This document shows positions 46,455-58,941 of a stretch of 64,000 nt of DNA, piece after piece; the first letter of the stretch is position 1, and the number at the start of each line of letters is the position of its first letter. Location of the stretch: positions 174,766,019 through 174,830,018 of the forward strand of contig NC_030677.2 of assembly GCF_000004195.4 (NCBI RefSeq). Reading direction: 5' to 3'. The DNA comes from Xenopus tropicalis. Taxonomy: Eukaryota; Chordata; Amphibia; Anura; Pipidae. The notes beneath the pieces were generated by a model that saw only the letters and a list, made by a program, of their open reading frames with translations, had not been told where the DNA came from and did not search any database. The translations under genes and the position numbers were made by a program.

Positions 46455-47324
46455 AAATGGAAACTCTTGGACATGCTAAGTGGTCCTCCTCCATGGTATC
46501 ATATTGAACCATCATATTGAACCATGTCATGTATATGTGAAATTCTTACAATATTCCCACTTGTGACCTTGAATTGGCAAGACGTGGCTACCCACATGCT
46601 GGGGAAAATTGGGGTCTGTCTGGAGGGGCCACGTGGCCAGATCTCATAGCCTGTAGAGGGCCAGTTTTACTCCCCTTGACATAGATCGGTCCTTGGAGTG
46701 ACCCTACTAAGGCTCTTTATCCTAAACGCAGACGCATTCTTTTCCTTTTACACCATAAGTAGATGTTCTTATATGAAACCCTAGTCCCCTGTTCCTCCCT
46801 TTTTAGTGTCTCTATCTTCTTATTACAGTGCCGCTTCCTGCTGGAGTTGAGGGATATTTAATATTCAATCTGTTTAACAAGAGCCTCAAAGCCGGCCATT
46901 AATTATCAAGAGCATTTAAAATTCACAGCAGAGATATGTGACAAAATTATTGTAGAATGCTACATTTAGAAAATAAAGTTTGTATTTGTCCTTAAAACAA
47001 AGTGTAATATTTTCCCAAGTAGAACAAATGTGAGGAACAAATGTGGAAACATTTTATTCAACACGGCTTGGATGTTTAATAAAAATGGATAATTTACCTT
47101 GTATTCCCCCACAAAGCACCTGAAGTTTTCCCATTCAAAGTATATAGTTAGGATTTTATTTTATATATAGGATATCTATGTAAATATTTGGGATAATTTC
47201 TATTTGTAGTGGTTAAATTCCCTCGTATACAATGCATAACCTCATTGGTTAATGAAAGATCTGTTGAGTGAGACCAAAACACAGCAAAAGGGATATTAGA
47301 TTACAAACTTCTATCTACCATTAT
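46455..47324. other. unique non-coding stretch with a candidate conserved block
   Basis: At 46505-46530 the phrase ATCATATTGAACC is duplicated in tandem. The block at about 46845-46990 has GGGATATTTAATATTC, GGCCATTAATTATC and CACAGCAGAGATATGTGAC without repeats or open frames. Confidence 0.42.
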
Positions 47325-47460
47325 TTATTACACTGTTATCATCATCATTTTTATTTATTTGTATAGTGTCAGTGATTTACGCAGGGCTTTACAATAATAT
47401 TCTAACAATTGGGGACTTACAATAAATAAGCAAACAAGGGTTACAGAATGAAACAGTAGC
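47325..47460 (-). mobile_element. LINE 3'-end-like fragment, minus orientation
   Basis: TATCATCATCATTTTTATTT, ATTTGTATAGTGTCAGTGAT, TTACGCAGGGCTTTACAATA and GGGGACTTACAATAAATAAG follow the same layout as 38086 (poly-ATT tail, GCGCC-like core, CAGCGCTTTACAATA, CTTACAATC). Decayed. Confidence 0.5.
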
Positions 47461-48270
47461 TAAGCAATCTCTTTTGGTAGCTAAAACTGGTCACACTGGG
47501 ATTAAGCTAATTCAAATTATGCTGCAGTGTATTAGCCTCCAATTATGTCCAAGTTATTAAAATATACATGTTGGCAAAATTTTGTTAAATTATACCATTG
47601 CATATCATAATCATGATTATGTTGTTAACAAAGAAACTTGATGGAAATCTGCCAAACCAAAATCAAATATCAAGCAGATGTTCAGGAAGCAGTAAATGGT
47701 GGCATGGAATTTAAAGGCTTATGTAACTGCTACCGTTAGAAGGCTAGGAATAGGCCCTGTTGTTTTCCTTGTGGCAAGTAATGTGTAATGCCCCTTTAGG
47801 AAACAAGCCAACTTCAAAGTAGCAGCTACTAATTTTCACTTGTGAGTTGAGTTTCTGGTTGACCATTGGGTGCAGCAAACAGAGAGGCCGGTGTGTGCTA
47901 TTCATTTGTGGGTGTTTTTTGGGATGACCAGATAATCCAGTCTCATTCGACAAAAATGAAAACAATGGTGATATAAACCAATACAGTATGAGAATGATAG
48001 TGGTATAAATGGATATAGAACGTTTTTGGTAAGGGTTAAAAAGTCATGAAAGACCAATGCTTGTTCTTACCTACACTGTACCCAGCTGTTAGAAATTATA
48101 AAAAGCCATTATTTTTTCACAAAAGTAGAAGAAAGATTGGCAACACTTGCATTATTAATGTTTTACAAAAAACTAGGTGTTAGTACCACACTTTGGCCAA
48201 AATATGTAAGCTCACTTGCCTCAGCAAGGCCCCTCATTGTATGTGAGTCCTACACTGCCTATTAGCATTC
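47461..48270. other. unique non-coding stretch
   Basis: No gene or repeat recognised. Confidence 0.48.
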
Positions 48271-48273
48271 TAA

Positions 48274-48715
48274 AGGTGGCCATACACGAGGCGATTTCGC
48301 TCGTTGTGCGATGAACGATTATATCGACAAACGATCGTATGGCGATCGAGTTCCCATACGATATGCCATCCACGGGCAACGATAATTCGGGAAAGATTTT
48401 GTCGCATCATTATCGTAAGATACCTACGATCGTACATCTACGTACGATCGATGTCGTTGCTGGCAATCGTGACATGCGCAGAGAACAATCGTTGAAAGAC
48501 AAATGTCTGACACTCACACCAACTGGCAGATTTTATCGTTAAACGACAAAAATTTTTAAACCTGGCCGATCGATTTTGGGGACGATAATGTCGGCTCGTT
48601 TAGTGGGCCGACGATCGTTCGTACACCACCAACTATACGATAACTTAACGATAGCATCGGATCGTTCGGGAATCGGTCGTTTGTAAGTAAAAAATCGGTC
48701 CGTGTATGGCCACCT
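48274..48715. mobile_element. PIF/Harbinger-like MITE, CGATCG-rich, complete
   Basis: AGGTGGCCATACACGAGGCG and CCGTGTATGGCCACCT are the ends, flanked by TAA (48271-48273 and 48716-48718). At 442 bp it is the longest copy in the window. The interior is rich in ACGAT/ATCGT words and carries several CGATCG-centred palindromes, for example ACGATCGTACATCTACGTACGATCG near 48427-48450 (described in parts). Overlapping frames at 48304 and 48339 are incidental. Confidence 0.84.
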
Positions 48716-48976
48716 TAAGTCTGTATTACAATTAAAATCCAGTATCCCAACAACCAGTGTGACTGAGTAGTAAGATCATGTTGCACTTACCCTTAACTCT
48801 GGAGCTCTAGTGAGCAAGTAGTTCCTTATTCTAAAGGCTAAATGGCAGGTAGAAGCAATATTTGGCTACAATTTGTACATGAAACACAGAAAGAAATCAC
48901 CAGCGCTTTCCATGACCTTGTTTGATATAATCTATATTAAAGGATATGGCTCATTTGTGGGTATAGAGGTGTAGCA

Positions 48977-49483
48977 GAAGATTATCCATCACTTGCCTAC
49001 TATTCCTCATCCAATGACATACAGACAGCTTCTTTTGTCAACCATGGTTGTTTAGTCAACTAGGGGGCATAGAAATATGTTGGAAGTATGTTATGATCAG
49101 TGCTGCCTATGACTTTCCTTATCTTCCAGAACTGATGGTGTGCAGTTAACCTTTCTCAATAACCATGGTTTAGTCAACTAGGGGACAGGTTGTTGAAAGG
49201 TTACCCTTTATGATTGGTGCTGCCCATGACTTGCCTATTTACCCTAAACTAATGGGCTATGGTCTCACTTTCAGAAGCCATGGTTCTTAAACTAACTAAG
49301 GGGCATAGAAGTACAATATGTTATGATCCGTGCTGGCCCTGCCTACTCTTCCTGAACCAATGGTGTGCAGTCAATCTTTCTAAACAACCATGTTTTTTTA
49401 GTCAACTAGGGGGCATAGAGGTATTTTGGAAGGTAAGCCTTTATGATCAATGCTGCCCATCACTTGCCTGCTCTTGCTGAACA
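48977..49483. repeat. decayed tandem repeat, about 4 copies of 110-121 bp
   Basis: The anchor CCATGGTTnnnTAGTCAACTAGGGG recurs at 49041, 49162, 49277 and 49387. Each is followed by GTTATGAT(C/T)(A/C/G)GTGCTG(C/G)C or TTTATGAT and CACTTGCCTnnT, then CAATGGTGTGCAGT. Spacings are 121, 115 and 110 bp. The copies have diverged well beyond those of the 33-bp and 52-bp arrays. Short frames here (for example 49259-49480) come from the repeat. Confidence 0.78.
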
Positions 49484-52400
49484 GTTAGTTTCTCCCAACA
49501 TTTGTTCAGCATTCCCAAGCAAGTGACTCAAGTGATACTCCCTCTTGTGGCTGTGGTTAGCCCAGCATAGTATTTTGGTAATGTTCATGTTGTGTTTAAA
49601 TGAAGTTGGAAAGTTGGACAAGCCTTTTGCAGTATAAAATGTAAGGGTATTGAACAGATAAGAGAGGATTACTTAGCCCCTGAAAACATGCGTTTACCTT
49701 GCAGACTTCTGTTAAAAAACTGCCCAAAATGACAACATGATCCATTGCAATTAGAAAGCATAATGACTTGCCTGCGTTGTGTAAAGTTAAATTATAATAC
49801 AAAGCAAGCACTGCTCTGTTCATATCCATCATCACGGTTAATCCTGGGTGGATTAGGCAGATAGAAATGTTGCAGCAATAATGAGATTCACACACATATT
49901 TATTGGTTTACTAATTGCAACTGAAAAACCTACAGAGTCTCAAAAGCTTCTGTGATGTCTTAATGGGTTTATCCCAAGCAGATACCATATATGTTTGAGG
50001 TTTGCACTTGCATCCTAAATATAGTAGCTCAGATACTTGCTTTTGTAGTGGCCTATCTCCAAACAGAGCACTTCTGTTCAGACATATGTAGCCATGTTCC
50101 ATTTATAGTGCCCTGAGTGATAAACCAGCTGTAGTCTGCATGCCATATCTACCAGGCCGTGCAAAAAGGGATCGCTAATGTACAGTACAAGGGAATAGAT
50201 ATTGCTCTACAGAAATGACACCGGTGATTTATGAAGCACCAAAATGGCTTGGCTTTGAAAAGGTTCCTTTTTTACATCTGTCTTTTGTGTTATTTTTTCC
50301 TCCTGTTGTCTTGGTGACATACTGTCCCCAAAGGCCCTTGAAATAGTTTTGTGGTACTGTTGAAAGTGAATGGATCTCAGCAACCCCCCCCCAGATTTTT
50401 TCCTTTCTATGGAAGCATAAAACAAAGCCAATGAATGACAAAATCCGAGGGGGCACAGGAAAACGAGTAGCTGGGCTTTGTCACACTTACACTCACTTCA
50501 TCACACCTGACACAAGCTTAACAGTGCTTACAGTTCAAAGGCAAAAACAGGCCTCCTTCTGGTATCATTTAGTCTCAAGTCGGAGTCTGTCAATATTAAA
50601 ATGTTTTTCAACTTGCCCCTTTTTTTGTCAAAGGAAAGTGTTTAAAAGAAACTATTCGGGCAGGCGTTTGGTTTTCTTTAGGATTTACATTTTATTTGCA
50701 AGTCTGCTAAATAACTAAAGCACTTTTCCGAGATCCTATTTCTGCCGTTAAGAGACACCGATATTACTGATATTTTACGCCGCTGTGTGTTACACGCCTT
50801 TTATAAAAATGCCATGGTTCTGCCAACAGTCAAACTGCATCTTAAGCTTCCTAAATGTCTTGCTCTGAAAATCAGACTTTTGGAAATTCTTTTGGCATCA
50901 TCTATCCTGTAATTTAAACTTGGTGCTGCCCGCAAATGCTATGGCTTATATTTTCTGGCTGGAAATGCGACAAAGGCTTTAAAAAAAAATACAGTCTCAC
51001 ATTGTTAAAGCTTTGATATGTCTTTGTTATTTCTACATATATCATCTTATCTAGGTGGCATAAAAAAAGTTCCATTATCTTGAAAAATCTCAAAGAACTG
51101 CCGAAGAGATTCTACATTTCCAGATTAATGGGACAGAGCCAAACACACATCATCAGATGTATTAAAATAAATGCCATACCTACTGTATATATTGTTGCTT
51201 GAAAAGGAATATAACTTAGGCACACTGTTCATGGAAGGCTAGTCCACATTTTCTCTCATATGCTTTGCCAGCAATCACAAGATCAGTTATCCACACCCCT
51301 TTCAAATCCTTGAAACATGCCCTTTGAGAATGTTAACTCAATACGACTGGCAGTAAGGTGGTAAGGGGGATTAGTGGCAGAATTCATATTAGTTTTATGC
51401 TCATCATGGGGTCTAGCATCATAAAGATGCACATTCATAACATACTGTCTCCCTCAGTTGCACATTTTCAGCGTATTGACATATGTATAGAGCTTTGTTT
51501 GCAGTTTGTATATCCATGTGGATTATTTTCTCTGCTTAGTAAGTGGATGGAACACTTAAATCACAAAACCCTTAAAAGTTAGGGCTGCTTTAATATTTAA
51601 GCCAAGAAGCAGTGCTTGTGACTTATTGGTACCCCTGCTATGCCACTGTATTTTGGAGTAGTCATACCAAAAGAAAATCAAATTGAAGGTTGAAAGAATT
51701 GGTTCCTTCATTGAAAGGTCTCTGGGCCACACGTACTGCTGCTGAATTTGCAGATTTGTGAAACAGGTTTGCCAGCCAACATCATCTGTTTCTATCATCC
51801 AGTGTTGGTTTCTGGACAGAGATCACTGACCTGGAGCATGCACAGAGCAAGTCAGACTGAAATTGGCTTTTACTGCACATGCGTCTGGCTGGGATCACCA
51901 TCCAGGAACTAGAAACTGAATCTGATGCGGCTTAACATGGTCAAGCTTACTGCAGATTCAGTGCTAGTCCAGGAGGCAGAAGTATTTATGGAAGGCAACT
52001 ATGTGTTTTGCATGGGGCCTCTGTGGATCAGTTGAAAATGTTGTTCTCCTTTATGTAGCAGAGGGCCACATTCAGTGGAGAAAAGTTTGGATTTGGATAT
52101 CTTTGTGCAATGTATTCCAATCAATGCAGTGGGAATTGACATCAAAGAACTAATGTAAGAAAGTTGAGGCTGTGCTAGTTGGAAAAAATGAGTTATGGAC
52201 TGATATTCCTGTTTGTCTAACACAAAATAAAAGGCTATTGCAGATGGTGTTATACAGGCCTGGAATGTTTGGGGTTGAGGGGGGGTTAAACTACTACTTT
52301 CTCCAAGTACAGTTGTTTCCGTGATTATCTAAGGAAGGAACTGTTTTGTCACCAAGATGATATCTCAGGTCATGTTTGTGGTACTTGTTGATACATGTCT

Positions 52401-52704
52401 TTTTATCAGTGTTTGGCAAAAGTAACAAAAGACAAACAACCCACATACACAATAGACTTAAGGGGGGAGAAACAGATATGGGGCAAGGGTCAAAGTGATA
52501 ACAATATTATAAACATGTCTACTATCACCATATATTTTGTCTATGTACATAAAAAGTGGAACAAATTTTTGGGAAATGTCTAATTTTAACGTCATTAAGA
52601 GGCTTTTAAAAATAAGCAGCTACAGTCATAGAATGGGGGATGTAGGCAACACTATTCCATTGATATTGCGCTCAACTGAGAACACCTAGCAAGATGTCCT
52701 TTTG
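49484..52704. other. mostly unique non-coding stretch with a candidate conserved block
   Basis: About 3.2 kb without gene. Open frames up to 99 codons on both strands have no domains. The stretch 50700-51170 is repeat-free and balanced in composition. 51832-51960 has a GCACATGCGTCTGGCTGGGATC piece (in part) that may be an old repeat. Confidence 0.44.
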
Positions 52705-52938
52705 AGGGCTCTGGCACATGTTGAGATTAGTCGCCCGAGACAAATCTCCCTTGTCACGGGCGACTAATCTCCCCGAACTACCATCCCACCGGCGATTTGC
52801 CGAAATCGTCTGCGCAGCGTGTGCCATCCCACCGGCGACTTACATTTTTGCCGGCGGGATGGTAGTTCGGGGAGATTAGTCGCCCTTGACAAGGGAGATT
52901 TGTCGCGGGCGACTAATCTCCCCGTGTGCCAGAGCCCT
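52705..52938. mobile_element. palindromic MITE with AGGGCTCTGGCACA ends
   Basis: AGGGCTCTGGCACATG on the left, CGTGTGCCAGAGCCCT on the right. The interior is made of GAGATTAGTCGCCC words in alternating orientation (near 52722, 52760, 52879 and 52905), with ACTACCATCCCACCGGCGA and its inverse as inner arms. I recognise it as a frog MITE family. Flanking target duplication is not apparent, so the superfamily is left open. Confidence 0.75.
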
Positions 52939-53282
52939 AAAGGAACAGTAACACAAAAAAAATGAAACTTGACTGGTAAAGCAGGTGTGTTTACTTCAGG
53001 AGCACTACTATAGTTTATATAAATAAGCTGCTGTGTAGCCATGGGGTCAGCCATTCAAGCCAACACCATTGTATTCTACAGATTAATCTGTTATCTGCTA
53101 TGTAGCCTGAGCCTTTTTACCTTTTGAATGGCTGCCCCCATGGATACACGGCAGGGTATTTAGATAAACTATAGTAGTCTTTCTGAAGCAAACACATAAC
53201 TTTTACCTGTGCAGGGCGACAGTAATTTATAGTTTAATTACTTCTATACATTTTAATTTTTTTGGTGTTACTGTTCCTTTAA
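52937..53282. mobile_element. T2-type MITE, diverged copy abutting another MITE
   Basis: AAAGGAACAGTAACACAAAA on the left and TTGGTGTTACTGTTCCTTTAA on the right, with the GCTGCTGTGTAGCCATGG / CCATGGATACACGGCAG pair inside. It is the same subfamily as 6350 and 20129 but about 80 bp shorter on the left. The right TTAA is intact; the left reads CTAA, shared with the end of the neighbouring element. Confidence 0.8.
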
Positions 53283-53449
53283 CAGAAATGCCAAACACAC
53301 TATATCAACATATATGATGCATCTGGACATTACATTAAAAGGTGTTCATCATATTTTGTCATTAATATCATTATAGGAAGTAAAACATCAAATAAAGCTA
53401 CAGTCAATTTTGCATGTATTTCAATTATTTGATCTATTGCCCAGACACA

Positions 53450-53730
53450 ATATATTCAGAATGCTCCAAATCCAGACACTATTTATTCAGAAGGTTCCAA
53501 AATATGATACCATATGATTCACCCTAACCCATACCTGTTTACACAAATAATTCTTCATTTCTGACATATTTTTTCTGTAATAGCAATGCAGTATCTTGTG
53601 TTAACTAAACTAGCATAAATCCACAGGAATGGCAGAGAAATCCTATTGGTTTTTATTTAATTACCCATAAAGCTTGGTATTCCACATTACAGAATACAAT
53701 CCCTAGGTTTAAAGCATTCTGGGTAACCGG
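53450..53730. mobile_element. TIR MITE, CAGGTATGGGATC family, heavily decayed
   Basis: The order of landmarks follows the family: TTCAGAAGGTTCC, TTTTTTCTGTAATAGCAATG, CAGTATCTTGTGTTAACTAA, AATCCTATTGGTTTTTATTT, ATTCCACATTACAGAATACA and AAGCATTCTGGGTAACCGG. Terminal repeats are hardly recognisable. Boundaries approximate. Confidence 0.52.
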
Positions 53731-54574
53731 TGAGATAGCAGTATTGCTTTCTAGTTTATTGGTTAGTAGGACTGGCTTTAAAAATATTTACTTGCAAAAT
53801 CATACATTAAGAGGCAGGGAATAATATAATCAGTTGGACTATAGATTACCTGAGATGAACACGAGGATGCAGAGCTCCATGTGAGTGCATTGGGGAATGT
53901 ATAGAATCTTTGACAGAAGTGGTAAGCATTGGAGATGAATGAATATAATCTCAGCATTGAACAAGACAAGCAGATAATCCTCCCCGGAGCCAGAAAATAT
54001 GACCCTTCGTTTGTTGCTAGGTTACAGCTCCCAACATTTGTTAGTCCACCAATGGACGCTAAGAGTTGGGGAACGATAGATTGCTTCTCAGTGCTCCATT
54101 CATTTCCAGCTTATTGTTCTGGTGAGCTATAGAAATGGAATAGGCACATTTATCCTGCTTTATAAAGGAGTGTGTTGGAGCAAATCTAAACTGGTTAAAA
54201 TACAGTTACGAAAATAATTTACATTCGGACTCCTAAACTGAGTTTGTGCAGCTCAGTGCTCCTATTTGAAATCATTTGTGCCCCTCAACAGCGTTTTACT
54301 GTTAAAAGCCAATAACCATTCGACACACATATGGAAATAGCCACCAAGGGAGACTGAGAGCAGAAAGAACACCCATGCTATAAATGAAAGGCAACTAAAA
54401 TGATCTTAAAAATATTATAGTGTCCTGATGTTATTAAGGAAAACAGCAGCTGCAAATAGGGGCAGAGATGCATGGCATTTAGGGCAAGTTACAGAGATAT
54501 CAACAAACGCCATGGCTTCAGGGTTATAATAACCCACTCTTTGAGAGTGAAGAGGAATTAGCAAGTCTTGGGCC
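53731..54574. other. unique non-coding stretch
   Basis: No gene or recognised repeat. Confidence 0.48.
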
Positions 54575-54577
54575 TTA

Positions 54578-54853
54578 AGGTGGCCACACACGTGGCGATT
54601 TGCGATCCTTCAATCAGCCACTAACCGTTCAGGGCTGAAACAGCAGATAAGGAGGTAGAAACAATAGGATTTCTTCCTCCTTCTGTTGATTCAGCCCTGA
54701 CGGCAGATTTTGCTCAGGCGCCTTCTATGGCGCCCAATCAAAATCTTTTAACCGGCCCGATCGGTGAGTTGACTCGCCGACTTGCCATACACACACAGAA
54801 TATCGTACAAAACGAGGTTTCGTACGATATTAGCGGTGCGTGTATGGCCAGCT
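54578..54853. mobile_element. PIF/Harbinger-like MITE, hairpin-rich, complete
   Basis: AGGTGGCCACACACGTGGCG and GCGTGTATGGCCAGCT ends with TTA on both sides (54575-54577 and 54854-54856). Inside are the same hairpins as 19667-19985: GGGCTGAAACAGCAG / CTGTTGATTCAGCCC with the AAGGAGGTAGAAA arm, GCGCCTTCTATGGCGC, and AATATCGTAC...GTACGATATT. It lacks about 40 bp relative to that copy around the GTCGACC stem. Confidence 0.82.
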
Positions 54854-54856
54854 TTA

Positions 54857-55880
54857 GGACTGGATCCCTATAACTCTATTAACATGTGGTTATTTGTTAT
54901 CTCTGCAATTTAGTCTTTGATTTTCAACATTAACAACTTTACAGTGTTTTAATATTAGCACCAACTTCCAAATTCTCCAGTTGAGCCATAAAAGCCTGAT
55001 CGTTGTTTATCTGCCGATGCATGTTTTACATAAATATTGATTTTCTCTAATCCTTCTTTGTATGAGAATTATTCTCTAGGACTTTAACCAGCCTTGATAT
55101 TAAGAAATCACAACTCCATGGCAAGGTTTGACCTTTAAGAAAATGTAAAGTGATAATATCAGTGATGGTCAAATGACTCAGCAAATCCAACCTCTGTAGG
55201 GCTTTCTGTATGCACGTCGGAATATGAAGTGCTTACATGTTTTCATTCTTTTAACAACAAAAGTCAGATTGACATTATGTTTGGTCCTTGCTACGTTGCT
55301 GATTTGTTTACAAATCCCATTTGTATTTGCTGGGCTTTGAATGGAATACATTTAAAAAGAGACATATAAGGAAGGGGTCTTATAACTGACAGTAATCATG
55401 GGAACATCCACAACTGTAGTTAGTAAAGGGGGTGGCTAAGGATGATGAAAATAAGAATTCAGCATATGAGAAGAAATGCCCCCCTTCTTCTAGAACAGTG
55501 TTTCTGATCTTATTTATTACCACCATGTATTTATAGTTTGCTGACATATCACCCTGGGCTCTACAGAATTTGTTTGATCACATTCTCTCCTGATGGTGCT
55601 TATTATTAATATCATCGTCACTCCAATGGACACACACACATATGGCTCATTTAACTCATTATCTTCCAGGGTTTGTTATAGGACCTGACATTGGAATTTA
55701 CATTTCCAGGTAATTCTGTGATATGTGCCTAGTGCAAGAGCTGTGCACTGCAAGATAAATGAATCCCCCTCCTCATATGAAAGGAATTTCTTTGTTTTTG
55801 CAGAAGTACCCAGACAAAATTCATACAAAAGAGGGGGGAATATACAAATATACTTCTTGTAGATAGTGCATTGGACAGAG
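54857..55880. other. unique non-coding stretch
   Basis: No gene or recognised repeat seen. Confidence 0.48.
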
Positions 55881-56070
55881 TTAAAGGAGAAGGAAAGGTA
55901 AAAATCACTAGGGGGGTGCTAACCCTCATTGATTGTAATCACTTACCTGTGTACAAGCAATCCTCTTGCTTCTCTCGTCTATCTTCAGAATTGACATGCG
56001 CATTAGAGTGAAAAGGTTGCTTTTTTGTTAAAGTTCGGCTTTTCACTCTACTGTGCATGCGAGAGTGGTG
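55881..56070. mobile_element. T2-type MITE, GAAGGAAAGG subfamily, right end missing
   Basis: TTAAAGGAGAAGGAAAGGTA opens it, followed by AATCACTAGGGGGGTGCTAA, GTAATCACTTACCTGTG, a GACATGCGCATTAGAGTG / CACTCTACTGTGCATGCG pair and the GTTAAAGTTCGGC centre, as in 37283. The sequence then leaves the family soon after the centre. Confidence 0.75.
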
Positions 56071-58941
56071 CGTTTTTATCATGTTATCTGCCAAAGCTGT
56101 TTGTCTTGTAGCCTTTATCCATACCTATAAGGCCAATTATAGGCCTGTAAGTACTTATTGCACCATTGCAAACATGACAAGACTTGCAAGATGATTGGTA
56201 CAACAAACAGTAAAGGAATGAAACAATTCTGAACCAGCAATACTTTTCTAGAGCGCTGCGCTACAGCTTTTGGATGCCCTTTGCTAGGTGTTGCAGCTAC
56301 ACAGGTGGCCAACTCGGCTACCCTTCATTGAATAACCTGCAGATGTGTGCATGAGGCCAAAATGGCAGCCTCTATGATGTCAGGAAGGCAAAGATCCATG
56401 TGGCATCTAAAGTATGTTATCTGATATTTGGCCATATTGGATCAGCCAACTACAAAGATGGGGGTAACCAAGCAAAGATCTGTTCACTGAGTGAACTTGC
56501 CAGATAAGCAAATCTTTGTGCTTACAGATAATTGTTGCCTGTCAGTGATGTAGAGGACCGGGTGGCATAGAGTCTACGTTTCCAGGTTAAATATGGGAAT
56601 CACATGTTGCAGCCAGCTAAAGGAAGGCAATGAGTTCTGTTTAAAAGCTTATCCCTTCCCCCTCAACCGCTGCCTGTGTCTCAGGTTTACATATACAATT
56701 TATTATACAGGAGATTTTAAGTGGAAAGGATAATTTGATTTACTACTTTCTTGTCCTCCCACAATTACTTTAAAAGAACATGGAGATATGAACATGCTTT
56801 TTTCTGCATTTTGATGCCATTAATAAACAGTCCAACCATTTTTAAAACCTGAAATAATAGACCAAATGCATTCCCAGCACCAACTCTAATTAGGGACACG
56901 TGATGAACACAAGGGGTACAGTCATTGCCCCTATTTAATGCATTCTATTTATAACACACTGTATTTAAAAGTCATTGTGTACAAACTCAGTGTAAAACAT
57001 AAACTGAAAGCTTCTATCTGCTGATTCAGTCTCTTGTCTTTGTGTTACAACCAGTGTCCTTGTCCTGTAGGTCTTTATAGTATGTTTTTACCACTATGAA
57101 CTTTTAATAATTCCCATAACTGCTCCCTGTCTCTAGCAGCCCTAACCCCCACCTAAAAGTATATACAATATGCAAATAAAAAATATCAAAGCGACAAAAT
57201 GTTTAATGCTAGACTTGCTATAAGTTATGTAAAACGGAAGCAAAGGCCAATAAGTTGTTTAATTGGTTGTGTAATTTTGACAGTTTGCTGCATTGGTCAC
57301 TAGGGGGGACAGTGTACAGTAATTACAGAGATTGCCAGTGGCAGAATAAAACAGCCTCATCTCCATTTCCTTGGGAAGAGATTGCACACCTAGGGCATTT
57401 GTATAAAAACAGAAAATGCAAAATGACTGCATGAGATTGTCATTTTAGCAATTTGCGTCATAAATCAAAGGAACTCAGTTACTGCATCCGTCCCAGAGAG
57501 TTATAAATGAGCCTGACAGTTTCAGCTTTTCCATTAATATTCAGCAGATTAGAGAAGCATTTTTTTTTCTTTTTTTTGCCAGCGAACTTTCTATTTGTAT
57601 TTGTCTTTATTAATTCACTAATGCTTTGCAGGGGTAGACATTTTCTGTAATGTCCAGATGTCTGTAATACCCAGACTTAAAAGTATTAGATTTAATGTAT
57701 TTAAGAAATTATGTTCCATCTGTAACTGATTCTCCATCTGTATCGCCACGTCTAAAAATGAGAATGCATTACTTATGGAAAATAAGTAACACGTTTTCTT
57801 TATTTCCTAGGATTATAGTTTAATATATTGCTTTCTGTCCAACGCAAAAAAAAAAAAGGAAAACAGAAATTCTCTTTGAGAGCAGAACATAAATTATTAG
57901 CTAGTTGACTTCAGCAAACTGGGGGATTCTAAGGGAAAAAAGGAAACTTTGGGTGAGCTGGATTTTCTATATGTAATTGAACCTTTCAGATATATATTTC
58001 AGAATCGGCTGCCTCTCATGTATAGGTTGCAGAACACAAGTCCTAAGGACATGGTTGGTTACTTTAGCAGGAGCTTGTAACATACGGCCTGGGGTGTCAG
58101 TGATGGGCATAGTCTCGATGTAAGGTCAACATTAAAATGCTCCTAGTAGGGGTGTCCTGAGGACAATCTAAGTCCCACAAATGTAACATTTTGCAAACAC
58201 TGATCAAAAACGATATAAAGTATTATTCTGGAGATAAACTATAAAAAGTCTCTTGTAAAGCTGTGTGCTTCAGTGTATTAGGGCTCAGGTCTTGTGTAAA
58301 CCAACCACTGCATAGTTTTATTTATGATTTCATGAGCTTTCTTTGCCTGTCGGGAATTCCCTTCTTCCCAGAAAGATGGCTCACTCTATTATTCCATTTA
58401 CAGTCTATATATTCTTTATAAATCTGGTAGTGATGGATCATGACACAGAGCGTCTACAGTGTCTTGTACCTAGACTTTGTGAGGCAGAGTGAATTAGACT
58501 AAGCTGACTTGCCTGAGGTCATTGAACTTGACATCACTGCTTAAGAATTGGATGTTAGCTAAGCAGATCCTGCATGTAAAGTTATTCTTTGGCATTGCTT
58601 AAAGAATTAAGGGTAAAACCTTCAGGGAGTGGTATGGAAACCACATGCATACCAATTTCCATGCGATCAGTCTGATGTGATTGTAAGCTGGGAACCTTAT
58701 GAAAGTAATATCAAGAAGAAGCTGCATGTTGTTAGTGCAACAGTTGCAGTAAGCCAAACACAATTCTGAATGAGGGTATGGATGGGGGTTAAAATTACAA
58801 CTACTGAAGAGGACCTCTAACTGATGCATTATTATTATTACTTATAATATATGCTGCATTAATGCTCTGTGTTAGCTAAAATATCTCTGCTACCAGCTTG
58901 GTCCTCCCCTATGCCTGTGGCATGAACATTTTCCTACCTGG
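56071..58941. other. mostly unique non-coding stretch with a candidate conserved block
   Basis: About 2.9 kb without gene. The part at 57410-57560 is repeat-free with TTTGCGTCATAAATCAAAGG and CCATTAATATTCAGCAG. A TTTATTTCCTAG at 57802 resembles an acceptor but no open frame follows. Confidence 0.44.
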
